Of a stretch of 64,000 nucleotides of DNA, positions 45,594 through 54,511 are shown one piece after another; the first letter of the stretch is position 1, and each line of letters opens with the position of its first letter. The stretch spans positions 372,001 to 436,000 of the forward strand of contig NC_011688.1 of the NCBI RefSeq assembly GCF_000150955.2, read 5' to 3'. The position numbers and the translations under genes are program-made. The stretch is from Phaeodactylum tricornutum CCAP 1055/1 (lineage: Eukaryota; Bacillariophyta; Bacillariophyceae; Surirellales; Neidiaceae). Below the pieces are notes generated by a model, which saw only the letters and a list, made by a program, of their open reading frames with translations, did no database searches and was not told the DNA's origin.

Positions 45594-46761
45594 TTACAAG
45601 GCGAAGGAAAGGACCGTATAGAGTAGTGCGCTCATGAGAACGGTCGAGCCCTGAACGAATGCTCCTGAGCCTCCATCCTCCGCTGTAACGCTATTGGTAG
45701 GAGAGCTGACTGGCATACTAACCGGATTATTGACGGGAGCAGAAACAGGAGAACTGACAGGCGCTGCCATGGGAGCTGGCGTTTCCTGTAGTTGCCCAAT
45801 TTCGTGTCAGAAATGTTTATGTAGAATAGGCAATAGTCGTGCAGAGATAACGAAACATAAACCTTACCCCTTCCCATGTATTGGAACAGAGACGGCAGCT
45901 TGGCATATCTGACATCGAGGAAAGCTGTCGGGCTGTTGTGAAGGACTGTCCGGCTCCGCAGCTGTCTTCGAACACGGCACAGTGCGAAAAGGTTGAGCCG
46001 CCTTCCATGCAAGCGCCGACGGCTGTATCATCACAGTTACAGATCGCGCCGTACTGGTCGATGCCTTCATGAGGACCAAAAAACTCTTCCCCTTCTGCGC
46101 AGGAATGGTTGGCCACGGCGCATTCGTATGTTCTACTTTCACTGTTATAACAAATACCGTAAGTCGAAGTACCGGCGTCAACAGGGCCGTCACGTGATGT
46201 GTAATGGTAGTTGCATAAACAACGCTTTCCACAGGAAGATTCCTCGTTATCGGAAGCGTTGCTTTCATCGTTACAACTTTCATCTATTTCATGATCATTG
46301 TTGAAGCGCTGTCCCAAATCCATCCAGTTTTCTGGGCATTGACTGCCGTCGTAGGCGCAAACCACCTGATGACTGCCACTGAGGTCGTAGCAGGTACCAA
46401 TGTACGCGTTCGTGTCGTAGTCCTCATCACAACCACAGGGACCAAACCCTTCAGACTCGACATCCATGGGAGTCAACCAGCGTTCACCTTCGCCACAGTG
46501 AGCTGATTCCATGTGGCAACTGAAGGGCGAAACACCATCGGAAGTACCGGCGGCTGTAAGGGAAGTTTCGAAATCACCACACACGATTCCGTTTAGCCAC
46601 AAAATGTTGGACTCACAGTCAGGTACAAACGAATGGTTTAATCCCGATAACTTACCTTCCAATGCTACCTGGGTTTCGTTCAAGCAACCCCCGAAGCGAG
46701 CAATCTCCATCTGCTGCGCAGCAACAGCGGCAGTAAAAAAGTTAAGCAGAAGGATCTTCAT
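45594..46761 (-). CDS. Secreted C-x6-C module protein, GPI-like tail
   Basis: Two exons (46761-45868 and 45785-45594; donor GTAAGG, acceptor CTACAG) give 361 residues. A signal peptide (MKILLLNFFTAAVAAQQ) is followed by four modules each with an exact C-x6-C: CHMESAHC, CAYDGSQC, CAVANHSC and CAVFEDSC. Three of them are preceded by G-x-C (IGTC, YGIC, VGAC) and three are followed by a G-E/G-x-aromatic stretch. The second exon encodes a Pro/Val/Ser stalk (APVSSPVSAPVNNPVSMPV) and a hydrophobic C-terminus (STVLMSALLYTVLSFAL), as in GPI-anchored wall proteins. It is divergently paired with the related gene at 47165. No known domain is recognised; disulfide-rich extracellular function is inferred. 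Confidence 0.8.
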
Positions 46762-47164
46762 GATGGGCAGTATTACAAATCGAACGCAAGAAGATATGTG
46801 AGCAAATTTGGATGTGATAAGAACCCCGGGTGATGGTTCTTCACCAGCTCGATATTACTTTCTAGAAAAAATGAGGCGCGTGTCTTCTCGTGCGACATCG
46901 TGTGCCAGCCACGCTCCCACAATCTCAGCTAACAAAACCAAATGCTGCGTCGATCCATTAGCAAGCCCCCTTTTTCAATGTGCTGGTAGTTAGTGACGAA
47001 AGAAAGAACATATAGTATGTGGTGACAGAGAATTCACCTTCAAGAAGGACTCGAACTAGTTTGGTTTGTGCCCTGGCTCACAGTCAAGGATTTGCGAGGA
47101 GAATATTAGAACTCACTGTCAGTCAGTTTCCTTTGGTACATCTTCATTCCATCAAGCCAACACC
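46762..47164. promoter_or_regulatory. Shared divergent promoter of the C-x6-C gene pair
   Basis: 403 bp separate the start codons of two related genes on opposite strands. No ORF is supported inside. The layout suggests co-regulation, but no specific factor site was identified. Confidence 0.5.
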
Positions 47165-48319
47165 ATGATTCCTCCAGCAACAAGCATGGCTTTTTTCGCC
47201 TTTGTACTGCTACCTAGCTATGGTGCGTACTATGCTTCTGCAGAAGTTGTCAAGTTTGGAGCGTGCATGAATGAACCAACGGGGCAGTATAGGTAAGAGG
47301 ATCAGGTATTTGCACATCATCAAGAAAAGCGCTGCTTCCTAAAGTGATATTCGCTCAATTTATGCTTGATTTTTTTGTGCACAATTTTTTATATAAGGTG
47401 TGCACGCAACAGTACCTACTGCGATGATGCTGAGCTCTGGCAAGCTCCTTGGCAGTTGGACGATGTTCAGGGCCGCATCGTTTGTGGCTGCCAAGATGCG
47501 CATGTGGGCGCTTGCTTTCCGTCTCATGGTCATCTTTCGGTGTGCCGGGCGGAGGCCGCAGCCTGCCCCTCTGGGGAAGGGTTCAGTGACCTAGCCCGAT
47601 TCTACAATGATGGAAAAACTTGCATGTGCCATGGCCTGGGTGAACATCCGTATTCTGACATCGTTCTCGAGTTCGAAGAAACGAAGTACGGAGCTTGTGT
47701 TATAGATGCCTCGACGACTCGCTGTGTTATGCACTCTTATATGTGCGAAGCTGGCCAGTCCTGGCTACCTCCAGATATTTTGTCGACGCGGCGATCTGAA
47801 GAATGCTTCTGTCACGAAGTGCGCACGGGGGCATGTTCGCACCCATTGGGATCGATATGCGCGGTCGATGCTGACTCGTGTCAAGAGGATTCAACGTTTC
47901 TATCTCCTGCGGAAACTGTGGCGCAAGGTTTGGATTGTCGACTGTGTGCACCGGCTGATGTGCAGCTCACCCAAGCGGGTGGTGTAGATCAAGACGCTCC
48001 GGCACCGACTCCGACACTTGGCAATCCTCCTACGCCACCTTCAAATCCATACGAGGACTTCTCACCTCATAGTGCTCCCCAAGACACGATCACTGGAAGC
48101 ACAAACGAAAATTTGTCGTCATCGTCGTCTTCAGGCATGGGAATTAGGAAACCCGCGTTTGTTGCATTAACAGTGTTGGCGGTCTTATCGGTCTTGGCCA
48201 ACGTCGTTCTGTTCAGGAAATTGCGCCGACGTAATCAAGATAAACGAGAAGCTACCGGGCCGGTGACAAAGGAGGAAGTGGAGAAAGACAGTGCAGCGTC
48301 GAACATACCAATGGTGTAA
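47165..48319 (+). CDS. Membrane-anchored C-x6-C module protein
   Basis: Exons 47165-47292 and 47398-48319 give 349 residues. A signal peptide (AFFAFVLLPSYGAYYASA) is followed by four modules with exact C-x6-C: CARNSTYC, CRAEAAAC, CVMHSYMC and CAVDADSC. Each is preceded by G-A-C (FGAC, VGAC, YGAC, TGAC), the same order as in the neighbour on the other strand. A Pro/Thr-rich stalk, one membrane span (FVALTVLAVLSVLANVVLF) and a basic cytosolic tail (RKLRRRNQDKREATG) follow, so this paralogue is a type I membrane protein where the neighbour is probably GPI-anchored. The family is not recognised. The intron splits the first module. Confidence 0.82.
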
Positions 48320-48729
48320 GAAAAACTCATTGAGAAGTGAGATTATAAACATTCATGAAAGCTCTGCTGCCACAGATCCAAAAGTAGGTGTGATCATTGG
48401 TCTTGATGTATTCGCTATTTCTAGATCTGATACGTGACGTTAATCAGAACAGTTGATGTGGAAAAGGCGAGAGCTTCTATGGGTTTCAATGACGCTTAAT
48501 ATGGATCAATCTTATGAGTGTCTCCAATATGCTTCATGAGGAAAAAAAATCCTATGAATCAATAGTTTGTCTCTATGCTAATTACGATCCGAGCAATGGA
48601 GAGCATAAATGGCAAATCTATGAGGACTACTTACAATTACTGTCAGAGCATATTTTTTACATCAAATTTGTAACCTTAAGATATATGCTGCCTACTGAGC
48701 TTCGGAAATTTGAAAAGGCAACTTTCCCT
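48320..48729. other. Intergenic region between convergent genes
   Basis: This gap holds the 3' flanks of the C-x6-C membrane protein (plus) and the CREG-like gene (minus). A plus-strand ORF entering the CREG gene (48514-48975) is its antisense shadow. Nothing else was seen. Confidence 0.55.
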
Positions 48730-49434
48730 CTAAAGACGTTCCAACTGCATATCAGGAGAAAGCTTAGCGCTGAAATACTCTTCGATAGAAAGGATGGCGG
48801 CCCCACCGTAGAAGTTGATGAGCCAGAGATCCTCAATCTCCAACTTAGCAATGATCCAATTGTGCTCGGATGGCCAGGTAGCCATTTGGGGATGACGTTG
48901 GAAAAACGCGGCCTGAGCGCGGGTGTATTCTTCGGAATCAGGATTCACTTCCACGAGCTTGCCAGAGAGTGTTAAGCGCGCACAGACAGGACTCTCAGGA
49001 TCGCCCGCGTTGGCATGCGAAATTGAACAATCTTTCGACGCCCCCGCGTGACAGACCGAAGGAAGCGAGGCTTCCGTTAAAGTGAAAGACACTTTGTCGT
49101 TCTGTTTGCTGTCGTGGAAAGACTGATCCATGTAGGTTCCGTAAAAGTAGGGAGTGCCCATGCCCTTTCCGCAAGGACCGTCCACAAAACTGTAAACATT
49201 TCCAAAGGGTTGTCCATCAGGCAAGCGCGTACTAATCGTTGTCAAAACGCCCCAATCCATCGAGTGAACCATCCAGCGAGCTAGCTCCTCTTTGTTGAAA
49301 CGATCAGGGCGTTGTAAAGGTTCACACGGGCATTCATCAGATTGTTTTTCAAGCTCGAAAGGATGGCGCAGGGAGGGGTAAGCGCCAGACAGCGTTAACA
49401 TTGCGTATAGGATCACGGCAGAGAAACGAAACAT
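48730..49434 (-). CDS. CREG: CREG-like secreted protein (FMN-binding split-barrel fold)
   Basis: A single exon of 234 residues. After a signal peptide (MFRFSAVILYAMLTLSGA) the CREG pattern runs through the protein: ARWMVHSMDWGVLTTIST, GQPFGNVYSFVDG, GTPYFYGTYMDQSFHDS, PVCARLTLSGKLVEV and KLEIEDLWLINFYGGAAILS. CREG proteins have the pyridoxamine-phosphate-oxidase-like split barrel but usually bind no flavin; in animals CREG1 is a lysosomal/secreted glycoprotein. The role in algae is unknown. Entry into the secretory pathway is supported by the leader. Cys pairs near residues 35-37 and 127-135 may form disulfides. Confidence 0.88.
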   Translation of the reverse strand: MFRFSAVILYAMLTLSGAYPSLRHPFELEKQSDECPCEPLQRPDRFNKEELARWMVHSMDWGVLTTISTRLPDGQPFGNVYSFVDGPCGKGMGTPYFYGTYMDQSFHDSKQNDKVSFTLTEASLPSVCHAGASKDCSISHANAGDPESPVCARLTLSGKLVEVNPDSEEYTRAQAAFFQRHPQMATWPSEHNWIIAKLEIEDLWLINFYGGAAILSIEEYFSAKLSPDMQLERL

Positions 49435-49935
49435 GACAGAATGTTGACGAGGTGCTGTGTACCGTGGAAATTTGAAACTTTATGTCATTTCAGTGGTCCT
49501 AAAAATTAATACAGTTTACAAGCTTCGCATTCATCACTCGCTTTGGACGGCTTTACATGTTTCGTAGAACAAGGGAGGTATCTGTTCGTACGAGATCGGT
49601 ACGGAGGTTGACGTGGACCATCGACGGAGAGCACAAAGATGCAGCGCAAAGTGTTTTGCGAATCGGCACAAATATCATGAACACGGACCAGGAGCGTGTT
49701 CAGCATGCGCCAACATACGAATTATTGTTTCGTGACACCGAATTTCCTTTGTCGTGAGTAAAGCATTCTATATATTAGCTATTCGTCGACAGGTTGCAAA
49801 GTCCGATATAGTACAGTAGTTCTATTCAATAGCCGGACATCAGATCGTTTCTCGAAATAGGATGAAACATTAATTGAAGTAACTGTAAAGACGTTTCGTC
49901 GCATCAGCCGAACGAGCACATTCGCAGTCAATTTG
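49435..49935. other. Intergenic region upstream of the CREG-like gene
   Basis: This is the promoter side of the CREG-like gene. No coding sequence is supported. It ends at the left terminal repeat of the small element that hosts the MULE. Confidence 0.5.
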
Positions 49936-50066
49936 AAAAGAGAAAATCCACAAATTGGGAGCAGACGAGGAAATTACATAATCTGGGAAAAAGGAAATTC
50001 GTCAATCCGGCCTCGATCGAGGCCACAAAACATCAAAATCCGGTTAACTGGAATTCCAAATATTTT

Positions 50067-50200
50067 GAGAAAATTCGGTATTTGGGATGAGCAGGGGTGA
50101 AATTTTCGCTATTTGGGAAAAATCACACTGTTTCTAAGTGTTTTTCTTCTCGCGGGAAATACTTTCTAAGTAGTATTTCTAGTTAAGAACAACCCCATAT
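50067..50200 (+). repeat. Left terminal inverted repeat of the MULE
   Basis: 134 bp, matching the reverse complement of 52550-52683 with few differences. It is preceded directly by the 9-bp duplication AAATATTTT (50058-50066). Confidence 0.93.
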
Positions 50201-50349
50201 CCTATGTTAGGTCACAAGGATTGTTTTCATGTGGTTATCCCTTCACATTCACAGTCAGTTGCCTCCAATGGTGAGGACTTGGAGACGGCATTGACCAATG
50301 CAAATGATTACTAATTTTCCTACGAACGAAAGTCAGCAACACAACTACT

Positions 50350-51177
50350 ATGAAGCTAGCAATTAAAGAGATCTTCCCATCATTCAATACTTTTCATGCT
50401 GCATGGTTTTGTCACAACCATGCACTTGATAAGAAATACCGGGTTTTAGAAAACAAAGCCAGAAAGTGCTTTAGGGCCAACTGCTTTTTGGCACCTGCAA
50501 CAAAGTGGAGAGGTGCCGAGTCAGTGTGCCAGTGCCACATATATGCAACGCCCATGAAGAGCCAGGATGGATGCTTCACAGGTGAATGGATAATCAACTC
50601 CTTTCATAGTGGACATACCTGCTCTGACAATGAATGCGCAAGGAAGCGGCAATACAAATGTTTGCTTCTAGAAAGTGTTTCTCCTGCTCTTGCTGCACAT
50701 ATTCCAAACAAAAAACAGCGGACTGGCGCCACACAGCAAGTCCGGGACATAGCACGAAAGTCTGCTGGAATACAACTGAAAGCAAGTCAGGCATACAATG
50801 TTGTTACGGCAAAGTGGCAAGATGGTGTCAAAGTACATATTGGGCAATATTTCTTGCTGAGTTCCTACTTTAAACACCTCAAAAACGTTGATCCAGACGG
50901 TACCTTTATACTTGAGACGCATAATAGTGCATGGCTTTCTGAAAGTCTGGAACTGAAAGTAGAAGAGATTCTACCACCAGAACACAAAGTTAGAGGAGGA
51001 AGGCCCAAAAAAAGCGATACGAATCTATGTCGGATAGACCAAAACTATGTCAAGCATGTGGACTAGCAGGGCATACACAACATACTTGCCCCAAACCCAG
51101 CACTGAGGTACGTTATTGGAATCATAGAAAGAAGGCCATGAAATACGCGAAATTTGAGGCTCAAATGTGTGCAAAAT
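50350..51177 (+). pseudogene. MULE transposase remnant
   Basis: An open frame of 238 residues runs 50350-51066. Its N-terminal half matches the MuDR/FAR1-type zinc-binding region (CQCHIYATPM..., then IINSFHSGHTC) and the linker ending KNVDPDGTF. The DDE catalytic domain expected next is absent; the frame jumps to the C-terminal part (HKVRGGRPKK). A run of seven A at about 51006-51012 appears one base short, because the next frame continues KRYESMSDRPKLCQACGLAG and completes a CCHC knuckle (C-x2-C-x4-H-x4-C) before a stop near 51177. Both the internal loss of the core and the slip fit a non-autonomous copy that would need a transposase from elsewhere. Confidence 0.8.
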
Positions 51178-51834
51178 AAAGGAGTAAAATCTAGGATATT
51201 TGTACAGCTTTAATATTAGTTGACCATTGTTATAAAAAGGTACAAAGTCTATAATAAATCTTTAGATTGTCTGTTAGAGTTTCTGGAAGAGGCCTGAACC
51301 CAAAGTAGATTCCGCTGAACAAGACTGTATTTTGGTCCTGCAATTGTTGACCTTGCTGTCTTGGACAGACAAACGCAGTATAGAAAACTACTTGCTGCTA
51401 AAGTACATTGCAGGTGCGTTGTATGTCCCCATCACTCTGGACCCCAATCACTCTGGAGCATTTGGTCGTCAAATTAACCGTCGCAACGTGTCCCTACTAT
51501 TCTGTTCTATCCAACCATCACTGATCAAAAAGACCAGTTGCATCCCCCCATGCCCTACCCGGGAAACAATCCCTGTGCAAGTGTGGGGCAACAACCAAAG
51601 CTTGGTCAATGTACAGTATCTTTGGGTATGATGTGTTGAAACAGTTTACTGAAAAGCAGCCGATGAAACGGTTGTTGCGCACCGGAATACCAATGGCCAC
51701 ATTGGCAGTAGGCCAAGACACAAATCTATCCGGCAAGTCTTGGCAGAGCAAAAGATTGGCGTCACAAGGGTACAAGGATCATGGCAGTCTGTCTACAAAA
51801 CTGGACATCATTGGGATTCCACTTTATTGCAGGC
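51178..51834. other. MULE interior of unknown origin
   Basis: Protein-like fragments occur in shifting plus-strand frames (SWTDKRSIENYLLLKYIAG; MYSIFGYDVLKQFTEKQPMK). They match no MULE part that I recognise and could be another captured or decayed fragment. Confidence 0.4.
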
Positions 51835-52470
51835 TGATGACCACACATTGTTGACTGCTTACTTGAGGCTGCTCTCGACCTAATTTGGGAACGGCAATCC
51901 GTACAAAGTCATTGTAGTAGTAGATTGCAGTATCCATTTCCTTCAGTTGCTGAAACGTTTGTCCAGTGTTATACACAGTCGCGGCGACATCCAAATTTTC
52001 TGCTCCCAGTGAAGTCCTTCGAATGTTCAGCGCTTCTAAAGAGACAGAGAGAGCCTCCTTGTAACGTTTCTCCATGTAGTCAATGTTGCTGCCAGGTGTT
52101 GCCTGTCTCCATCCTCCCAGCTAAATACCAGCGCTATTTGAAAGGTCTCAATGGCCTTTTCAAAATCGTTACGGATGTCTTCTTCTCGCTGACGGGTTGG
52201 CAACGTGCCCGGACATGGGAATATCTTTTTTCTCTAGAATGCACTGTGCCGGACCGATTACTTGCTCTGCCGCAGCTTTGCCCGAGAATAACGGCTCGTG
52301 GGATTCTTCGTTGTCCGAAATCTCTTCGGCGGCTTGCGAGTAAAAGCTGAGCCCAACAAGCCCCCTTTGTGACAGGATGAATTCGTACTTCGTCTTGCGT
52401 TGCTTTCTACACTTTCTCCTTTTTGTTGCCGCTACCTCAGCGGCAACAAGTACTTCGCGTCGTGACAAAG
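51835..52470 (-). pseudogene. Captured TPR-protein gene fragment inside the MULE
   Basis: On the minus strand a 5' part (52468 down, ending in SGKAAAEQVIGPAQCILEKK and DIPMSGHVANPSA) leads, across frame changes, to NDFEKAIETFQIALVFSW and then to an ATG-opened stretch EKRYKEALSVSLEALNIRRT, ENLDVAATVYNTGQTFQQL, EMDTAIYYYNDFVRIA. These are consecutive tetratricopeptide units of the kinesin-light-chain-like type. TPR units do not belong to any MULE protein, and the piece lies entirely between the transposase remnant and the right terminal repeat. It therefore appears to be host gene sequence picked up by the transposon, as in plant Pack-MULEs. The parent gene is not in this window. Confidence 0.75.
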
Positions 52471-52549
52471 AAAGAGCGGGCTGCTGGGTGGAGAGTAAAA
52501 TATTTTATGGAGGGAACTGCCGAATTGAGTCTTAATGGCTATACATCGT

Positions 52550-52683
52550 ATATGGGGTTGTTCATAACTAAAAATATTACTTAGAAAGTATTTCCCGCGA
52601 GAATAAAAGCACTTAGAAACAGTGTGATTTTTCCCAAATAGCGAAAATTTCACCCCTGCTCATCCCAAATACCGAATTTTCTC
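52550..52683 (-). repeat. Right terminal inverted repeat of the MULE
   Basis: 134 bp, the reverse complement of 50067-50200. It is followed directly by AAATATTTT (52684-52692). Confidence 0.93.
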
Positions 52684-52777
52684 AAATATTTTCTATCATT
52701 GTCAGTAACTGTTAGAACATATTCATTTTTTCCTAAGTAGGTCGTGTAATTTTCAGGATTTGTGGATTTTCTCTTTT

Positions 52778-53011
52778 GAAAAATAATTTAAAATTTACAT
52801 ATTTTCAAGTTGGAATTCGCAGATATGCTCTCCGAGTGTGTAAGGGAGTGAAAACAATGAACACTTTTCGGAAAACTGCAGCCCAGCGAGGTGACTGTGA
52901 ACGACTTTAGACCTGTGCAAACGACCGAACGTGTGTGAACGGAATGTAACTGCTAGTACATGCCTCCACTCTTTCTCGCCAGGTGTTGTAGCTAGGAGTA
53001 GAAGATAGCAA
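52778..53011. other. Short leader region of the dioxygenase gene
   Basis: An AT-rich stretch lies next to the element end and then 200 bp up to the ATG. No coding sequence is supported. The nested elements lie just upstream and may affect this promoter. Confidence 0.5.
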
Positions 53012-54430
53012 ATGACAGCTTTGCATGGCTGGAAAACTAGCTGGCGGGGGGTAATACTTCACGTAGCTCTGCTGTTGGAAAGCAACGCCTGGTTGGCAAC
53101 GTACTCGACCCGTTGTCAAAACCGAGCCATTGCCTGCTTCAACCGCGACTGTAAGTCTCAATCGCGTATTTGCACTCAATCTGTTGGCTCCTGGAGTATT
53201 TTAGGGGAAAAGTCAACCTCCATAGACCAAGTTTCTTGGGTAACGAACGAGCACGTCTCTAGCAGCGGAACTGCTCCTGGTACTCCTCTCGAATGGTACA
53301 ATGATCTTATTGATCGCCGGTTGGAAGAGGCTGATGAATTTCCGATTGAGCCGCAAGAGTCGCTCGAAGATGGAGAAAATGTTCCTTTAATTGGATTTCT
53401 TGATCTCTTACACATGGCCTTTGCGGCGGCGACATCGGCCACAATGCGGGCTAAACGCCGAGATTTTGTTAGCACGGTACAGAACGCGGGTGGATACTGC
53501 ATTGTTAAATTGGAGGATCCGGAACTGTCAGTTGTCGAAGGAATGTGGGATGGCATTGACGAAATTTTTGCGAGGCCACGGCACAAAGATACGGCAGTGA
53601 CAGGAGCTACGCAACTCGAATTACGCCATCAAACACTTACTCGCGAGGACACGACTGAATTGCACCAAAACAGTGGGTACAAATTCGTTCAAATTTCCCT
53701 GATAGACAACAGTATTCCCTACTTGGCGGACAGCGTTGGAAAGCAATCCGCCGAGCAAGCTGGACGGGTATATCAGCTTTTTTCGCTGCTGGCCAAGGCA
53801 TTTGCGTCGGTATCCTACGCTGGATCATCCACGGAATCAGAGCACGTTGCAAATAAGGGCGATCCCAAGCAGGCGTCCAATTTGCTTACAAAAATGCTAG
53901 ACGACCCAGGCAAGCCTTTCAGCGGGACTTTCCATCGTTTGGCTAAGTACGTACCGGTCCTGGAAGAGGAAGAATGGAGCGAATCCCTCCGATCCCATTG
54001 CGATTGGACGCTCGCGACTCCCATTCCAGTGTCGGCGACGGCTGGACTGGAAATTTTCAATCCGACTAGTCAAACTTGGATTCGACCCGAGCAAACAGCT
54101 AAATCTCTATGGGAGCACGAAAACGGAGAGCATAGACCCACAGACGATAAACGATGGCACAGTCGCTACGTGATTGTAATGACCGGGAAGTGGCTTGAGT
54201 TGATCAGCAAGGGAGAGATCTCGTCTTGTATTCACAGAGTAGTGTCGGTACGCGGAGAAAATTCTCGTTTGAGTGCTCCTTTTTTCATGAGACCAAGGCC
54301 ACAAGTTTTTTCGGATGCCGAGGCCGTTCAATTCAAAAATAGGACATCTGGTAATATCGAGTCGATGCAAGCCATTGGTGAGTATTTGTTGCAAAAGTAC
54401 GGCACTGACAGTGAGTATATTGAAAGATGA
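53012..54430 (+). CDS. 2-oxoglutarate/Fe(II)-dependent dioxygenase, IPNS-like
   Basis: A single exon of 472 residues. The double-stranded beta-helix signature is complete: H329-x-D331 in SHCDWTLATPIPV, distal His408 in SSCIHRVVSV, and the 2-oxoglutarate-binding Arg419 in the RLSAPFF motif. Such enzymes oxidise small molecules or metabolites using O2 and 2-oxoglutarate; the substrate cannot be told from sequence. The first ~60 residues contain a hydrophobic stretch (VILHVALLLESNAWLA) that may be a signal or organelle leader. It converges with threonine deaminase (81-bp gap). The catalytic residues are intact, unlike the DIOX_N-like gene at 41961-43010. Confidence 0.83.
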   Translation: MTALHGWKTSWRGVILHVALLLESNAWLATYSTRCQNRAIACFNRDCKSQSRICTQSVGSWSILGEKSTSIDQVSWVTNEHVSSSGTAPGTPLEWYNDLIDRRLEEADEFPIEPQESLEDGENVPLIGFLDLLHMAFAAATSATMRAKRRDFVSTVQNAGGYCIVKLEDPELSVVEGMWDGIDEIFARPRHKDTAVTGATQLELRHQTLTREDTTELHQNSGYKFVQISLIDNSIPYLADSVGKQSAEQAGRVYQLFSLLAKAFASVSYAGSSTESEHVANKGDPKQASNLLTKMLDDPGKPFSGTFHRLAKYVPVLEEEEWSESLRSHCDWTLATPIPVSATAGLEIFNPTSQTWIRPEQTAKSLWEHENGEHRPTDDKRWHSRYVIVMTGKWLELISKGEISSCIHRVVSVRGENSRLSAPFFMRPRPQVFSDAEAVQFKNRTSGNIESMQAIGEYLLQKYGTDSEYIER

Positions 54431-54511
54431 AAGCAAGTATTCAAACGAAGGTTTTTCTACGGTACAAAACGCAGTGTATATGTTTTGCTAGGAAAGTTTA
54501 AAATCACCGTT

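Larger units (their letters stand above)
50067..52683 (+). mobile_element. Mutator-like DNA transposon (MULE), non-autonomous
   Basis: 2617 bp bounded by 134-bp terminal inverted repeats (50067-50200 and 52550-52683) that start GAGAAAATTCGGTATTTGGG and differ at only a few positions. A perfect 9-bp duplication AAATATTTT lies on both sides (50058-50066, 52684-52692); 9-bp duplications with long terminal repeats are the hallmark of MULEs. Inside are a transposase remnant lacking the catalytic core (50350-51177) and, in the opposite direction, a piece of a TPR gene (about 51835-52470). The element looks recent but cannot encode a complete transposase. Confidence 0.93.
49936..52777. mobile_element. 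Small inverted-repeat element split by a MULE
   Basis: A perfect 20-bp inverted repeat (AAAAGAGAAAATCCACAAAT at 49936-49955; its complement at 52758-52777) encloses the MULE and its target duplication. Removing those leaves about 216 bp, a MITE-sized element. The left part has a perfect 16-bp palindrome GGCCTCGATCGAGGCC (50009-50024) within sequence resembling the terminal repeat of the foldback element at 32277-32722, so the two may share a family. Confidence 0.65.

Noticed and set aside
48514-48975. Plus-strand ORF of 153 codons
   Set aside because: More than half overlaps the CREG-like gene in antisense, and the opposite strand has the clear family match; the rest has no protein character.
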